Notes: generated by a model not told the origin, from the sequence alone. A stretch of 64,000 nucleotides of DNA from Paenibacillus senegalimassiliensis (GCF_001486585.1 NZ_LN909045.1:481368-545367), one strand, 5' to 3'. Shown: positions 34,259 to 42,223, counted from the first letter of the stretch. A program made the numbers and translations.

Positions 34259-35203
34259 CTAGGAATGAGTCCTATTTTTCGTCAACCAATACGCTAATCC
34301 GCCTTGAGTCAACAAATTTCGCTCTTTTTGCAGACTTTTGGCCCCGTCCTTAAGACTTTGCTTCAGGTGGTCATGGAAGGCCTGTAAATGGGGGGCCCCC
34401 TCTGCTGTTTGGGCTAAGATCGCCGTATTATGATCCGTCTGAATGGCGTATGTAAGCAAGATGTCCCGGACGTATAGCGCGTGCTTAATCTCCTCCGGCG
34501 TGGGTCTGCGTTCCGGGGGAATTTGCAGTTCCCGCTGCACGGCTGAGATTAGTGCGTTATAGCTACCTTCTTGTAAATCCTTCTCCCAATCTTCCCAATC
34601 GTCTAGCATTTGCAACGTCATCAGTACGGTGTCGACCGCCGTCTCGAAGTCGGCAATCCGTTCCTCCCGCCCGGTTAACAGTAACGCTCCCACCACGGTC
34701 AATTTAACCGGTGCGGCCTTGTGCGCAATACGTACGGGGTTTTCTTGAAAGAAATCGCTTTCATTCTCGAAAGCAACGACTTCAGCCCACTCGGACATAT
34801 ACTTGCGGTAATAACTCCAGAATGGCGAAGAAGGAGGATAATCTGTCGCGTAAATTCGCCAAAATTCGAGCTGTATCAAGTTGGCAAGCGGTAATTTGCG
34901 TTTATTATCCTTCGTTTCGGGCTCGTCCATAACTTCATCAATAAGATGGTAATACATCATCACAAAGATCATGGCCACCGTGAGACGCCTGCTGTCTTCC
35001 GTTCTAGTGCCTGCGGCTTCCTGGAGCCAGAAAGGCAGAAGATAGCAGATGTAATTCTGTGATCCGGGCCGTTTGAGGGCATGAAATCTGTCAAGGTAGT
35101 TAAGTGCCTGGCTGCGGAATTCTTCGGGTATTGCGGACAAGATGTCCTCGGCATGATTAAATGCCAGTTCCAAATCTTTTTCATAATTTGTGAACCATTT
35201 CAC
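34259..35203 (-). CDS. Class I isoprenoid-synthase-fold protein, possible peptide prenyltransferase
   Basis: 314 residues from GTG 35203 with GGGAGGT 7 bp upstream. All-helical. Two Asp-rich metal-binding motifs in prenyltransferase/terpene-synthase positions: DEVMDE at 89-94 (helix MMYYHLIDEVMDE) and DDWEDWEKD at 201-209. Other conserved-looking stretches are HKAAPVKLTVVGALLLTG and the C-terminal GGLAYWLTKN. Substrate would be an allylic diphosphate. It is the first gene of a two-gene unit whose second gene encodes the NHLP peptide. ComQ, which prenylates Trp of ComX, has the same fold, but sequence similarity to ComQ is not obvious by eye. It could also be a stand-alone terpene or polyprenyl synthase. 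Confidence 0.8.
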   Translation of the reverse strand: MKWFTNYEKDLELAFNHAEDILSAIPEEFRSQALNYLDRFHALKRPGSQNYICYLLPFWLQEAAGTRTEDSRRLTVAMIFVMMYYHLIDEVMDEPETKDNKRKLPLANLIQLEFWRIYATDYPPSSPFWSYYRKYMSEWAEVVAFENESDFFQENPVRIAHKAAPVKLTVVGALLLTGREERIADFETAVDTVLMTLQMLDDWEDWEKDLQEGSYNALISAVQRELQIPPERRPTPEEIKHALYVRDILLTYAIQTDHNTAILAQTAEGAPHLQAFHDHLKQSLKDGAKSLQKERNLLTQGGLAYWLTKNRTHS

Positions 35204-35243
35204 TAAAAAGACCTCCCTTGATAAGTCTCTTACTTATTATAGC

Positions 35244-35278
35244 AGGACTCCTTTCCTTGGGAAAGGAGTCCTAATTTT
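35244..35278. terminator. Strong hairpin between ytaF-like gene and the prenyltransferase-like gene
   Basis: AGGACTCCTTTCC (35244-35256) pairs perfectly with GGAAAGGAGTCCT (35260-35272); 13-bp stem, 3-nt loop. There is a short T run on the plus strand only (AATTTT). It may end ytaF transcription entering from the right, or act in the leader of the minus-strand cassette, since its arm contains a GGAAAGGAG sequence. Confidence 0.6.
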
Positions 35279-35287
35279 CAAGATATT

Positions 35288-35899
35288 CTATAACATTTGA
35301 CGGATACCGATGAAGATGAGCAACAATCCCGAAATCACCGTTGCCCGGTTGCCCAGCTTCTCTGCGGCAAATTTCTGTCCGAATCCTGCGCATAGGGCAA
35401 GTAAGAGGAAGCTGAATATTCCAACGGCCAAGGAGGTGTATCCGATGCTGAGCCGGGTGATTCCTGCATTGAAGCCTCCAGCCAGTGCATTCATAGCTAA
35501 CGCAATTCCTAAAATGATGGACTCACCGAGATTCAGTGTCTTGGAGCTGTCTTTATCGGCTTCTTCCGGGTTGCGCAACAGCCGGGTAAGCGGGTTTGCC
35601 TCGTTCTCTGCGGGAACTGCCTTCTTCTCCAGAAAGGGTTGGAGAAGAACCCATATCCCTACACCTACAATCACGATGGTACCCAGCAGCCGGCCTACCC
35701 AGGGATGAATCCACCAAGAAATCCAACTGCCGAAGATTCCCGACATCAGAGTGGCCAAGAAAGAAATAATGGCAATGGCCAAATTGGAGTACCATGGAAT
35801 GTGGATTTTTCGCACCCCATAAGCAAGACCGACACCCGCATTATCCAGGTTGGACGCAAGTCCAATGGCAATGATAGCCCATAGGCTGTAAGCGCTCAT
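35288..35899 (-). CDS. ytaF: Sporulation membrane protein YtaF / MntP-like cation transporter
   Basis: 203 residues; ATG 35899 has AAAGGAG 8 bp upstream, so the longer open frame to 36112 is not used. Six membrane segments in two repeats; AIGLASNLDNAGVGLAYGVR at the start and GIALAMNALAGGFNAG in the second half carry the paired Asp/Asn motifs of the MntP/YtaF family. YtaF is a conserved membrane protein of endospore formers; transport of Mn or another cation is suggested by the MntP relation only. Divergent from tatA. Confidence 0.88.
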   Translation of the reverse strand: MSAYSLWAIIAIGLASNLDNAGVGLAYGVRKIHIPWYSNLAIAIISFLATLMSGIFGSWISWWIHPWVGRLLGTIVIVGVGIWVLLQPFLEKKAVPAENEANPLTRLLRNPEEADKDSSKTLNLGESIILGIALAMNALAGGFNAGITRLSIGYTSLAVGIFSFLLLALCAGFGQKFAAEKLGNRATVISGLLLIFIGIRQML

Positions 35900-36082
35900 G
35901 ATGTTCGCTCCTTTACGATTACGTGATGACACAGCATATGCCGGGGCGCCCACTTTGGTTTCTAGAGCAAACAGGTAGTATGGGAAGAGCGAGAGAGAAG
36001 GGGGAGAAAATAAGAAAGGGTTTCCATTAAATGAAGAATAGTAGTATAATGACCACAAAGATATGCCCGAGGAGTGATAAAT

Positions 36083-36289
36083 GTGATTGAAAATTTGTTG
36101 CGCCCGTCCCATTTGTTACTGGTAGTGATCGCAGCATTGCTACTGTTTGGCCCCAGTAAGCTCCCCGAACTTGGACGCAGCTTAGGCACGATGATGAAGG
36201 AATTTAAGAAAGGCATGCGTGGAGAGACAACCGATGAGGAGAAGCCGAAGGAGATTCAGGCGGCTGTGGACACCAACAAACCATCATAA
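36083..36289 (+). CDS. tatA: Twin-arginine translocase subunit TatA
   Basis: 68 residues from GTG 36083, with GAGGAG (36069-36074) 8 bp upstream; a GTG at 36074 would destroy that site. N-terminal membrane helix (HLLLVVIAALLLFGPSKLPE with the FGPSKLPELGRSLG hinge), amphipathic helix and an acidic tail. Forms the protein-conducting pore of the Tat system; tatC is not in this window. Followed by a terminator. Confidence 0.93.
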   Translation: MIENLLRPSHLLLVVIAALLLFGPSKLPELGRSLGTMMKEFKKGMRGETTDEEKPKEIQAAVDTNKPS

Positions 36290-36309
36290 TGAAATACAGA
36301 GGTGAGTAA

Positions 36310-36354
36310 CAACCCCCTTGCATATAGCTGTATGCCAAGGGGGTTGTAATTTTT
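36310..36354 (+). terminator. Intrinsic terminator after tatA
   Basis: CAACCCCCTTG (36310-36320) pairs with CAAGGGGGTTG (36336-36346) with GCATA/TATGC inside the loop, followed by TAATTTTTAT. Also suits the convergent nitroreductase. Confidence 0.85.
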
Positions 36355-36369
36355 ATAGAGGGTGCTGTG

Positions 36370-37008
36370 TTATCTCCAGAATGTAATTTGCTCACTGTTC
36401 AAGCGTACCGTCTCATATCCTTCTACCTCAGCCTTACCTATGGACAGGACCATGACAGGAACATAACGTTCATCATCCAAGTCAAATGCTTTTACGATTT
36501 GATCCTGTTCGAACCCGGCCATAGGATTGGTATCGTATCCGTGAGCACGAGCCACCAGCATAAGCTGCATGGAGAATAGGCTTGCATCAATTTTTACTAC
36601 TTCCGTTTTGATCTCTTTAGGTAGTTCAGGGTACATGCTCATAATTTGAGGAACCTGCTTGTCCCGTACATCCTGAGGCATTTTCCCCTGCTGCACGGCG
36701 GCATCATAGATTTCTTCCACATTCAAATAGCTTTGCGTATCGCCCAAAATTATCAGCATCGCCGAGGAAGTATCATTTTGCAGCGTGTTGAACCGCATCA
36801 ATGGACGAAGTTTATTTTTACCCTCCGGGGTGTTAACCACGATCACGCGCCATGGCTGCATATTGGCGGAGGAGGGGGCCAAGCTTGCCTCAGCTATGAT
36901 TTCATTCAACTCTTCTTTGGAAATTTTGATGCTCTCATCATATTGGCGCACAGAGCGGCGTCCTTTGATGATATCGGAAAAATCGTTATTTTGAATTCGT
37001 TCTAGCAT
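36370..37008 (-). CDS. Nitroreductase-family NAD(P)H-dependent FMN oxidoreductase
   Basis: 212 residues from ATG 37008 (AAAGGAGAG upstream; the open frame extends to 37068 without a binding site). FMN-binding RRSVRQYD at about 17-24, SLAPSSANMQPWRVIVVN near 40-58, and the C-terminal YDTNPMAGFEQDQI and VLSIGKAEVEG motifs of the NfsA/Frp-type fold. Reduces nitro or quinone compounds. It is divergent from a MerR-family regulator and has a MerR-type promoter, so it is probably induced by the compounds the regulator senses. Confidence 0.9.
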   Translation of the reverse strand: MLERIQNNDFSDIIKGRRSVRQYDESIKISKEELNEIIAEASLAPSSANMQPWRVIVVNTPEGKNKLRPLMRFNTLQNDTSSAMLIILGDTQSYLNVEEIYDAAVQQGKMPQDVRDKQVPQIMSMYPELPKEIKTEVVKIDASLFSMQLMLVARAHGYDTNPMAGFEQDQIVKAFDLDDERYVPVMVLSIGKAEVEGYETVRLNSEQITFWR

Positions 37009-37063
37009 GATATCTCTCCTTTGAATTATCCGGATCTTTTTGACATTCTCTATGTCGCCGGAT

Positions 37064-37102
37064 ATCATAATCGTATTATGAACTATGAACTTAGGTTTAT
37101 AG
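37064..37102 (-). promoter_or_regulatory. MerR-type promoter and operator
   Basis: On the minus strand a TTGCTA -35 and CATAAT -10 are separated by 19 bp, the long spacing typical of MerR-activated promoters. The spacer contains an imperfect palindrome, CTATGAAC-TTAG-GTTTATAG (37083-37102), one mismatch. It drives the nitroreductase and is the likely target of the divergent regulator. Confidence 0.65.
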
Positions 37103-37139
37103 CAAGCGGCTATTTTATAACTTAGGGAAGGGAACCATT

Positions 37140-37511
37140 ATGAGAGCTAATCAAGTATCTAAATTAACGGGATTGCCTATCTCCACCTTGCGATTTTATG
37201 AGCGTAAGAAGTTGATACCCCATCAGTTAGTAACGAGGGACGACAATAATTACCGGGAATATCATGATGAGATCGTGGGTTTCCTTGATGATTTGAAGAC
37301 TCTGCTATCAGTGGGATTTACGGTTCAGGAATTGAGCTTGCTTGTGAATGAAAACGAAGCTGCCTATGAGGAGAAATACGGTATCGTATCGGATAAAATT
37401 CAGCATATACAAGAGCTTCAAGTGAAGCTGGAAGCGTCCAAGTCATTTCTGGTGGATGTGTTGGAGGGAAAAGCGGGCTTTCAAACGAAATGTGGGCCAT
37501 TACATGAGTAA
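37140..37511 (+). CDS. MerR-family transcriptional regulator
   Basis: 123 residues, ATG 37140, GGGAAGGGA upstream. Winged helix at the N-terminus (RANQVSKLTGLPISTLRFYE, RKKLIPHQLVTRDDNNYREY), a dimerising helix near 80-112 and a short C-terminus with a single Cys (Cys119, KCGPLHE), so metal or ligand binding is not obvious. Probably controls the divergent nitroreductase gene. Confidence 0.9.
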   Translation: MRANQVSKLTGLPISTLRFYERKKLIPHQLVTRDDNNYREYHDEIVGFLDDLKTLLSVGFTVQELSLLVNENEAAYEEKYGIVSDKIQHIQELQVKLEASKSFLVDVLEGKAGFQTKCGPLHE

Positions 37512-37529
37512 GGGAGCAGAAATAAAAGA

Positions 37530-37553
37530 GCCCACAATGTATGCCTTGTGGGC
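37530..37553. terminator. Bidirectional hairpin between convergent genes
   Basis: GCCCACAA (37530-37537) and TTGTGGGC (37546-37553). Only short T/A runs flank it, so strength is uncertain. Confidence 0.6.
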
Positions 37554-37569
37554 CGTTGCTACCAATAAA

Positions 37570-38544
37570 TTATACCTGCAATAAGAGCAATATGATCGAG
37601 GACAGTCCGAGGCAGGTACTGATCAGATACAGGAACATTACAACCTGTTTCTGATTCAACCCAGCTCGCAGCAAGCGATAATGAACCTGGCTGGCATCGG
37701 CCACGTAAGGCGATTTGCCCTGCAGCATGCGCTTGATGACGACAAAGATATTGTCGAAGATCGGTACGCCCAGGGCCAGTACCGGAATAAAGAGTGACAG
37801 CATCGTCGCTTGCTTGAAAGCCCCATCCAGGGCAATCACCGCGAGCATAAAGCCCAGGAAGGTAGCCCCGGCGTCACCCATGAACACCTTGGCTGGCGCC
37901 TTGTTATACCGTAAGTAAGCCAAGGTAACCCCAATCAGTGCGATAGACAACATAGCCGAATTGGATTGCCCTTTGGTAACAGCGACGACGAAAAGAGTCA
38001 CCGCAGAGATGGCCGATAGACCTCCTGCCAAGCCGTCTAGTCCGTCAGAGAAATTAATAACGGTAGTCACGCCGAAAATCCAAAGGATTGTCAAAACGAA
38101 CTGGAGCCAGGCCGGAAGCAAGACGTAATCGCCGCTTAACGGATTGACGAATCCACTAAAGGTAATTCCCGAAGCATAGACGAGAACGGCCGCTGACACC
38201 TGTACAACCAGCTTGGGCAGCGCGGGAAAATCCTTCCCCTTGGTCTTGTACCAGTCATCCACTGTACCGATAGCCAGAAGCAGGACACCACCAGCAAACA
38301 GGGCCCCTGTCTCCCAAGAGAAATTACGCGTGAACAAGAGATAGGATACGAAGAAGCCGATAAAAATGGCATAGCTTGCTGTCAGCGGAATAGGCTGGCG
38401 ATGCAGCTTGCGTTCTACATCCTCACGGGGCTTGTCTACAAAATCAAGCCGGAAAGCCAAGCGCCCCAGCGGGGGAATCAGGAAATAAACAATCAGAAAC
38501 GCTACCAGAAAAGTTAATACGTATAAAATTTCGCTCACCACCAA
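37570..38544 (-). CDS. tagO: Undecaprenyl-phosphate GlcNAc-1-phosphate transferase (MraY/WecA/TagO family)
   Basis: 324 residues, about ten membrane helices. Catalytic family motifs: GTVDDWYKTKG near 93-103, NFSDGLDGLAGG near 166-177, VFMGDAGATFLG near 222-233 and PIFDNIFVVIKRM with the C-terminal SQVHYRLLRAGL loop. The first sugar transfer onto undecaprenyl phosphate in wall teichoic acid or other wall polymers. The start is a TTG-GTG-GTG run at 38544-38536; no clear binding site, so the exact start is open. Gene name by family; other WecA-type roles are possible. Confidence 0.85.
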   Translation of the reverse strand: MVVSEILYVLTFLVAFLIVYFLIPPLGRLAFRLDFVDKPREDVERKLHRQPIPLTASYAIFIGFFVSYLLFTRNFSWETGALFAGGVLLLAIGTVDDWYKTKGKDFPALPKLVVQVSAAVLVYASGITFSGFVNPLSGDYVLLPAWLQFVLTILWIFGVTTVINFSDGLDGLAGGLSAISAVTLFVVAVTKGQSNSAMLSIALIGVTLAYLRYNKAPAKVFMGDAGATFLGFMLAVIALDGAFKQATMLSLFIPVLALGVPIFDNIFVVIKRMLQGKSPYVADASQVHYRLLRAGLNQKQVVMFLYLISTCLGLSSIILLLLQV

Positions 38545-38693
38545 ATGTTAGACTCAACTAAAGCATATTATAAAAAGAAATTCGCACATTGTCGAATGCT
38601 TGCTTCACACTACGTTCCGAATAGGTGAATTCGAGGTCACAAATGTGTTACATTATAAAGGATTAAACGATGAGCAAGTACGGAGGGATTGGA

Positions 38694-39083
38694 ATGCAAG
38701 ATGAGTATACACGCAAATTGGAGGACCAAAAAAGCCTGTTTCGCCAGCTAGGAGTCAAGCTGGATGCGCTCTCGATCCATGAGAAGGATTTCGATGCGAA
38801 GATGAGAGGTTATGATAAGGAAGAAGTTGACCGGTTCCTGGATGACATTATTGTCGATTATGAGCGCTTTTACGATATTATTACCGATTTACTGGATAAA
38901 TATAAAGAGATACAGCGCCGCCAAGCCTACTGGGAAGAAGAGAAGAAGACACTTGCCGCCGCTCGCAAGCCGCAACTGGATACGGAGCATGCGGTAGACC
39001 GTCGTATGGTGGAAGAAGGCATCCGTCAAATGGAGCGCAGTCTGGAGCAATTCAAGCTGCATTTGCGTAGTGAGCAACGCTAA
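38694..39083 (+). CDS. DivIVA/GpsB-type cell division protein
   Basis: 129 residues from ATG 38694 with GGAGGG 6 bp upstream; an in-frame ATG at 38670 also has AAAGGA and would add eight residues. Conserved GpsB/DivIVA N-terminus (EKDFDAKMRGYDKEEVDRFL then DDIIVDYERF) followed by a coiled coil (about 55-80) and a variable linker with a C-terminal helix. GpsB shuttles wall synthases between septum and side wall; DivIVA paralogues are longer. Size favours a GpsB-like protein. Confidence 0.85.
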   Translation: MQDEYTRKLEDQKSLFRQLGVKLDALSIHEKDFDAKMRGYDKEEVDRFLDDIIVDYERFYDIITDLLDKYKEIQRRQAYWEEEKKTLAAARKPQLDTEHAVDRRMVEEGIRQMERSLEQFKLHLRSEQR

Positions 39084-39090
39084 TGGCAAC

Positions 39091-39127
39091 AGTCCAAGCC
39101 GGAGAATAACGGTTTGGACTTTTTTTA
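39091..39127 (+). terminator. Intrinsic terminator
   Basis: AGTCCAAGCCG (39091-39101) and CGGTTTGGACT (39110-39120; one G-T pair) followed by T6. Confidence 0.88.
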
Positions 39128-39168
39128 TAAGCTCACCAATTCTTCACGGGATGTTCATGGTTGAAAGC

Positions 39169-39197
39169 TTGCAACCTTTATAGACAGATGGTATGAT
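39169..39197 (+). promoter_or_regulatory. SigA-type promoter of the dps gene
   Basis: -35 TTGCAA (39169-39174), 17-bp spacer, -10 TATGAT (39192-39197). Start of transcription would be near 39204, just before the PerR-like box. Confidence 0.7.
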
Positions 39198-39208
39198 GAT
39201 ATCAAGAT

Positions 39209-39223
39209 TTAGATTTAGTCTAA
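39209..39223 (+). promoter_or_regulatory. PerR-like operator
   Basis: TTAGATTTAGTCTAA is a 7-1-7 inverted repeat with one mismatch, matching the form of Per boxes (TTATAATNATTATAA) and placed just after the predicted transcription start of dps, a classic PerR target. A second inverted repeat, AGATAGACTAACTATCT, follows at 39247-39263. Confidence 0.5.
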
Positions 39224-39298
39224 ATTTAATAAATAATCAGCACAACAGATAGACTAACTATCTATTTTAATTTATTTATTGAAACGGAGGAATTACAA

Positions 39299-39763
39299 AT
39301 GGCACATCAAACAGCAACTCAAGCGGATCAAGTATTGCAGCAACAACTCAATTTGCAAATTGCGAACTGGACAGTGTTATACACCAAGCTGCACAATTTT
39401 CATTGGTTCGTCAAAGGGCCTAGCTTCTTCACTCTGCATGAGAAATTTGAAGCATTCTATGATGAAGCGGCAACCTACATCGATGATATCGCTGAACGCC
39501 TGCTGACAATTGGGGGTACTCCGGTAGCTACGTTGCGTGAATCCCTGGCCCTGTCCAGTATTGAGGAAGCCAGCGGCAAGGAGTCTGCAGAAGAAATGGT
39601 AGCTGCAGTGATTAGCGACTTCGAGAAGCTGGAGCAAGAATTGAAGGATGGTATGGAAGCAGCAGCTAATGCGGAGGATGAAGCAACAGGCGACTTATTG
39701 CTGGGCGTCATCTCTTCTCTGGAGAAGCATCGCTGGATGCTGAACGCCTATCTTGGCAGATAA
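39299..39763 (+). CDS. dps: Dps-family ferritin-like DNA-protecting protein
   Basis: 154 residues, ATG 39299, CGGAGG site. Four-helix ferritin-like fold with the Dps inter-subunit ferroxidase ligands in order: His35 (NFHWFVKGP), His47, Asp62 and Glu66 (YIDDIAE). Stores iron using hydrogen peroxide and protects DNA in stress or starvation. The PerR-like box downstream of its promoter fits peroxide induction. Confidence 0.93.
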   Translation: MAHQTATQADQVLQQQLNLQIANWTVLYTKLHNFHWFVKGPSFFTLHEKFEAFYDEAATYIDDIAERLLTIGGTPVATLRESLALSSIEEASGKESAEEMVAAVISDFEKLEQELKDGMEAAANAEDEATGDLLLGVISSLEKHRWMLNAYLGR

Positions 39764-39801
39764 TAATCGGACTAGCGGTCCTCGATTGTAAGAAAGATAA
39801 T

Positions 39802-39859
39802 AAGACCTTGCCTGCAGGCGGAATCTCAGAATTCCGCGCTTCGGGTGGGGTCTTTTTTT
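39802..39859 (+). terminator. Intrinsic terminator after dps
   Basis: AAGACC ... GGTCTT outer stem enclosing GCGGAAT/ATTCCGC inner stem, followed by T7. Confidence 0.8.
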
Positions 39860-39973
39860 CATTTAATAGACTACAAAATATTAATTTGACTAGTCTTATA
39901 GGAATATATATAATTAACCACATTGAACAGATGTATGATGTATTTATAAAGGTCTTCAACAGGGGGAAATAAG

Positions 39974-40768
39974 ATGAAGAGAAAATTATTATTTACGATG
40001 ATTTCGTTGCTGATGGTCGGCTTGCTTGCCACGGCTTGCTCCAATTCGGGTGCCGCCGGGCCAGACGGGAAGAAAGTGCTGAGAGTAGGCGCAACAGGGC
40101 AGTCTTATCCTAATAGTTATAAAGATGGGGACAAACTGGTTGGCTTCGATGTAGAGGTTATTGAGAAGATTGCGGAGAACCTGGGTTACACCGTCGAGTG
40201 GACCAACTCGGACTTCAGCGGCTTAACTGGACAACTGGAAACCGGTAAAATTGATACAATTGCTAACGTGGTAGCGGTGACGGAGGAACGGAAAGCCAAA
40301 TATGACTTTACAACACCGTATTCCTACGCCGGGGTGACGATCGTTACGCATCAAGATAATACGGATATCAACACATTGGACGATCTCAAGGGCAAGACGG
40401 TAGCGGGCGTCTTCGGCTCGCAAAATGTGAAGAATCTCGAGAAGTTTGATACAAATGGCGAGATTAAGGTCCGGACTTATGAAAATCGCGATGGGGCGCA
40501 AAATGATGTGCTGAACAAGCGGGTCGAGGGCTACGTAAACTCCAAGTCCTCGTTGCTGGCGGAAATTCAGAAGCAAAGTTTGCCGCTCAAATTCGTTGGC
40601 GATCCGTTCCATTATGAGGATGTGGCTTTTCCGTTCATGAAGAAGGAAGAGAATACTGCATTAATTGAACAAATTAACGGAGAGCTCCAGAAATTACGCG
40701 ATGACGGTACGCTTAAGCAAATTTCCGAGAAATATTTCGGTGAAGACATTACGGTAAAACCGGAGTAA
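39974..40768 (+). CDS. Amino-acid ABC transporter substrate-binding lipoprotein (cystine-type)
   Basis: 264 residues, GGGGGAAA site, ATG 39974. Lipoprotein signal with lipobox LLATACSN (Cys22). Family 3 solute-binding fold: DKLVGFDVEVIEKIAENLGY, GKIDTIANVVAVTEERK, TTPYSYAGVTIV, and a late DGTLKQISEKYFGEDIT. The pattern is that of polar amino-acid or L-cystine binding proteins such as TcyA. First gene of a three-gene ABC operon. The ligand is not certain. Confidence 0.88.
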   Translation: MKRKLLFTMISLLMVGLLATACSNSGAAGPDGKKVLRVGATGQSYPNSYKDGDKLVGFDVEVIEKIAENLGYTVEWTNSDFSGLTGQLETGKIDTIANVVAVTEERKAKYDFTTPYSYAGVTIVTHQDNTDINTLDDLKGKTVAGVFGSQNVKNLEKFDTNGEIKVRTYENRDGAQNDVLNKRVEGYVNSKSSLLAEIQKQSLPLKFVGDPFHYEDVAFPFMKKEENTALIEQINGELQKLRDDGTLKQISEKYFGEDITVKPE

Positions 40769-40801
40769 TAGCCCGGTGAAGGGGAAGCAGGCGATTTTGA
40801 T

Positions 40802-41473
40802 ATGAATTTTGATCCTTCTTATATCCTTGTAGCTATGGCGGGTGCCATGAAATACATTCCCATAGCGTTATTCATGGCCGTTCTGGCTATGCTGATCTCT
40901 GTGGTGATTGGACTTGTGTTGGCGTTCATGCGGAACAGTTCCAGCCGGGGGCTGCGGTCGACGGCCAGCATATACATTTCATTCTTCCGCTCCATTCCGA
41001 TGCTGGTGCAATTATTTTTGCTCTATTATGGTCTACCGCAGTTATTTCCTTTCTTTACGAAAATGGATGCGGTCACCGCAGCAATTATCGGCCTGGGTAT
41101 TAAGCAAGCGGCCTTCCTGGCAGAAATCTTCCGCGCCGCTTTGTTGTCAGTCGATAAAGGGCAGATGGAAGCTTGCTTGACTGGAGGTATGACGAAGGTA
41201 CAGGCGTATCGGCGTATTATCCTGCCTCAGGCGGCGCGTAACGCTCTGCCGGGCACGGGCAACACCTTTATCTCGTTGCTGAAAGAAACCTCGCTGGCGT
41301 TCACGCTGGGCGTCGTAGAGATCTTTGCCGAAGCGAAGATGCAGGCCGCCGAATCGGCCCGTTTCTTTGAAGCTTACTTGGCGGTGGCTCTGATCTACTG
41401 GGCAATGATTATCGTCTATAGTTATTTGCAACAATTGCTGGAAAAATATTTGGATCGCCCATACCGGACGTAA
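40802..41473 (+). CDS. Amino-acid ABC transporter permease (His/Glu/Gln family)
   Basis: 223 residues, ATG 40802, GAAGGGG-type site farther upstream. Five membrane segments; EAA-loop coupling motif GGMTKVQAYRRIILPQAARN near 132-151 and SIPMLVQLFLLYYGLPQLF near 61-79. Forms a homodimeric channel with the binding protein and ATPase encoded on either side. Confidence 0.9.
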   Translation: MNFDPSYILVAMAGAMKYIPIALFMAVLAMLISVVIGLVLAFMRNSSSRGLRSTASIYISFFRSIPMLVQLFLLYYGLPQLFPFFTKMDAVTAAIIGLGIKQAAFLAEIFRAALLSVDKGQMEACLTGGMTKVQAYRRIILPQAARNALPGTGNTFISLLKETSLAFTLGVVEIFAEAKMQAAESARFFEAYLAVALIYWAMIIVYSYLQQLLEKYLDRPYRT

Positions 41474-41487
41474 AGGTTGGATGGTAA

Positions 41488-42222
41488 ATGATAAGAGTTA
41501 AGAACTTGACCAAGAGCTTTAACGGGCTGGAGGTCCTGAAGGGCATTGACCTGGAGATTAAGGATGGTGAGGTACTCTCGATTATTGGCCCTTCGGGGTC
41601 AGGCAAATCGACACTGATCCGTTGTTTGAATTTCCTGGAGAGACCCGATAGCGGGATTATAGAGGTTGGCAAGGCCAAGCTGGATGTGGAAAGCTGTAGT
41701 CGCAAAGAGATTCAGACCCTGCGTTCACAAACGGCGATGGTCTTCCAGAATTATAATTTGTACAAGAACAAAACAGCACTGCAAAACGTGACCGAATCCT
41801 TGATCGTTGTCAAACAAATGGTGAAAAAGGAAGCGGACGAGCTCGGGATGGAGTTGCTTAGACAGGTAGGGCTGGAGAGCAAGAAGGATAACTATCCTGC
41901 TACCCTGTCAGGTGGGCAGCAGCAGCGTGTTAGCATTGCCCGGGCGCTGGCCCTTCGCCCTCATGCTATTCTGTTCGATGAGCCGACATCGTCGCTGGAC
42001 CCAGAACTGGTAGCCGAGGTGCTTCAGGTCATCAAGTCTATCGCCGAGATGGACACCACGATGATCATCGTTACGCATGAGATGGGCTTTGCCCGTGAGG
42101 TGTCCGATCAGATTGTGTTCGTCGAAGGCGGACACATTGTCGAGCAGGGGCCTCCGGACTTGTTCTTCAATCATCCGCAGAAGGAACGTACCAAGCAGTT
42201 TATCAAGAACTTTCAGAAATAA
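41488..42222 (+). CDS. Amino-acid ABC transporter ATP-binding protein
   Basis: 244 residues, ATG 41488. Walker A GPSGSGKST at 34-42, Q-loop MVFQNYNLY, signature LSGGQQQR near 137, Walker B ILFDEPTSSLDPEL, His switch VTHEMGFAREV. Typical GlnQ/TcyC-type ATPase. Last gene of the operon; a terminator starts two bases after the stop. Confidence 0.92.
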   Translation: MIRVKNLTKSFNGLEVLKGIDLEIKDGEVLSIIGPSGSGKSTLIRCLNFLERPDSGIIEVGKAKLDVESCSRKEIQTLRSQTAMVFQNYNLYKNKTALQNVTESLIVVKQMVKKEADELGMELLRQVGLESKKDNYPATLSGGQQQRVSIARALALRPHAILFDEPTSSLDPELVAEVLQVIKSIAEMDTTMIIVTHEMGFAREVSDQIVFVEGGHIVEQGPPDLFFNHPQKERTKQFIKNFQK

Positions 42223-42223
42223 C

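Noticed and set aside
33948-35203. Canonical comQX genes
   Set aside because: The peptide carries an NHLP leader and is 80 residues long, unlike ComX, and the enzyme shows no clear ComQ sequence pattern beyond the Asp motifs. Only the functional logic is similar.
39887-39915. Cystine-responsive CymR site upstream of the amino-acid ABC operon
   Set aside because: TTATAGGAATATATAA lies between TTGACT and the gene, but the fit to the CymR consensus is too weak and the -35/-10 spacing is only 15 bp.
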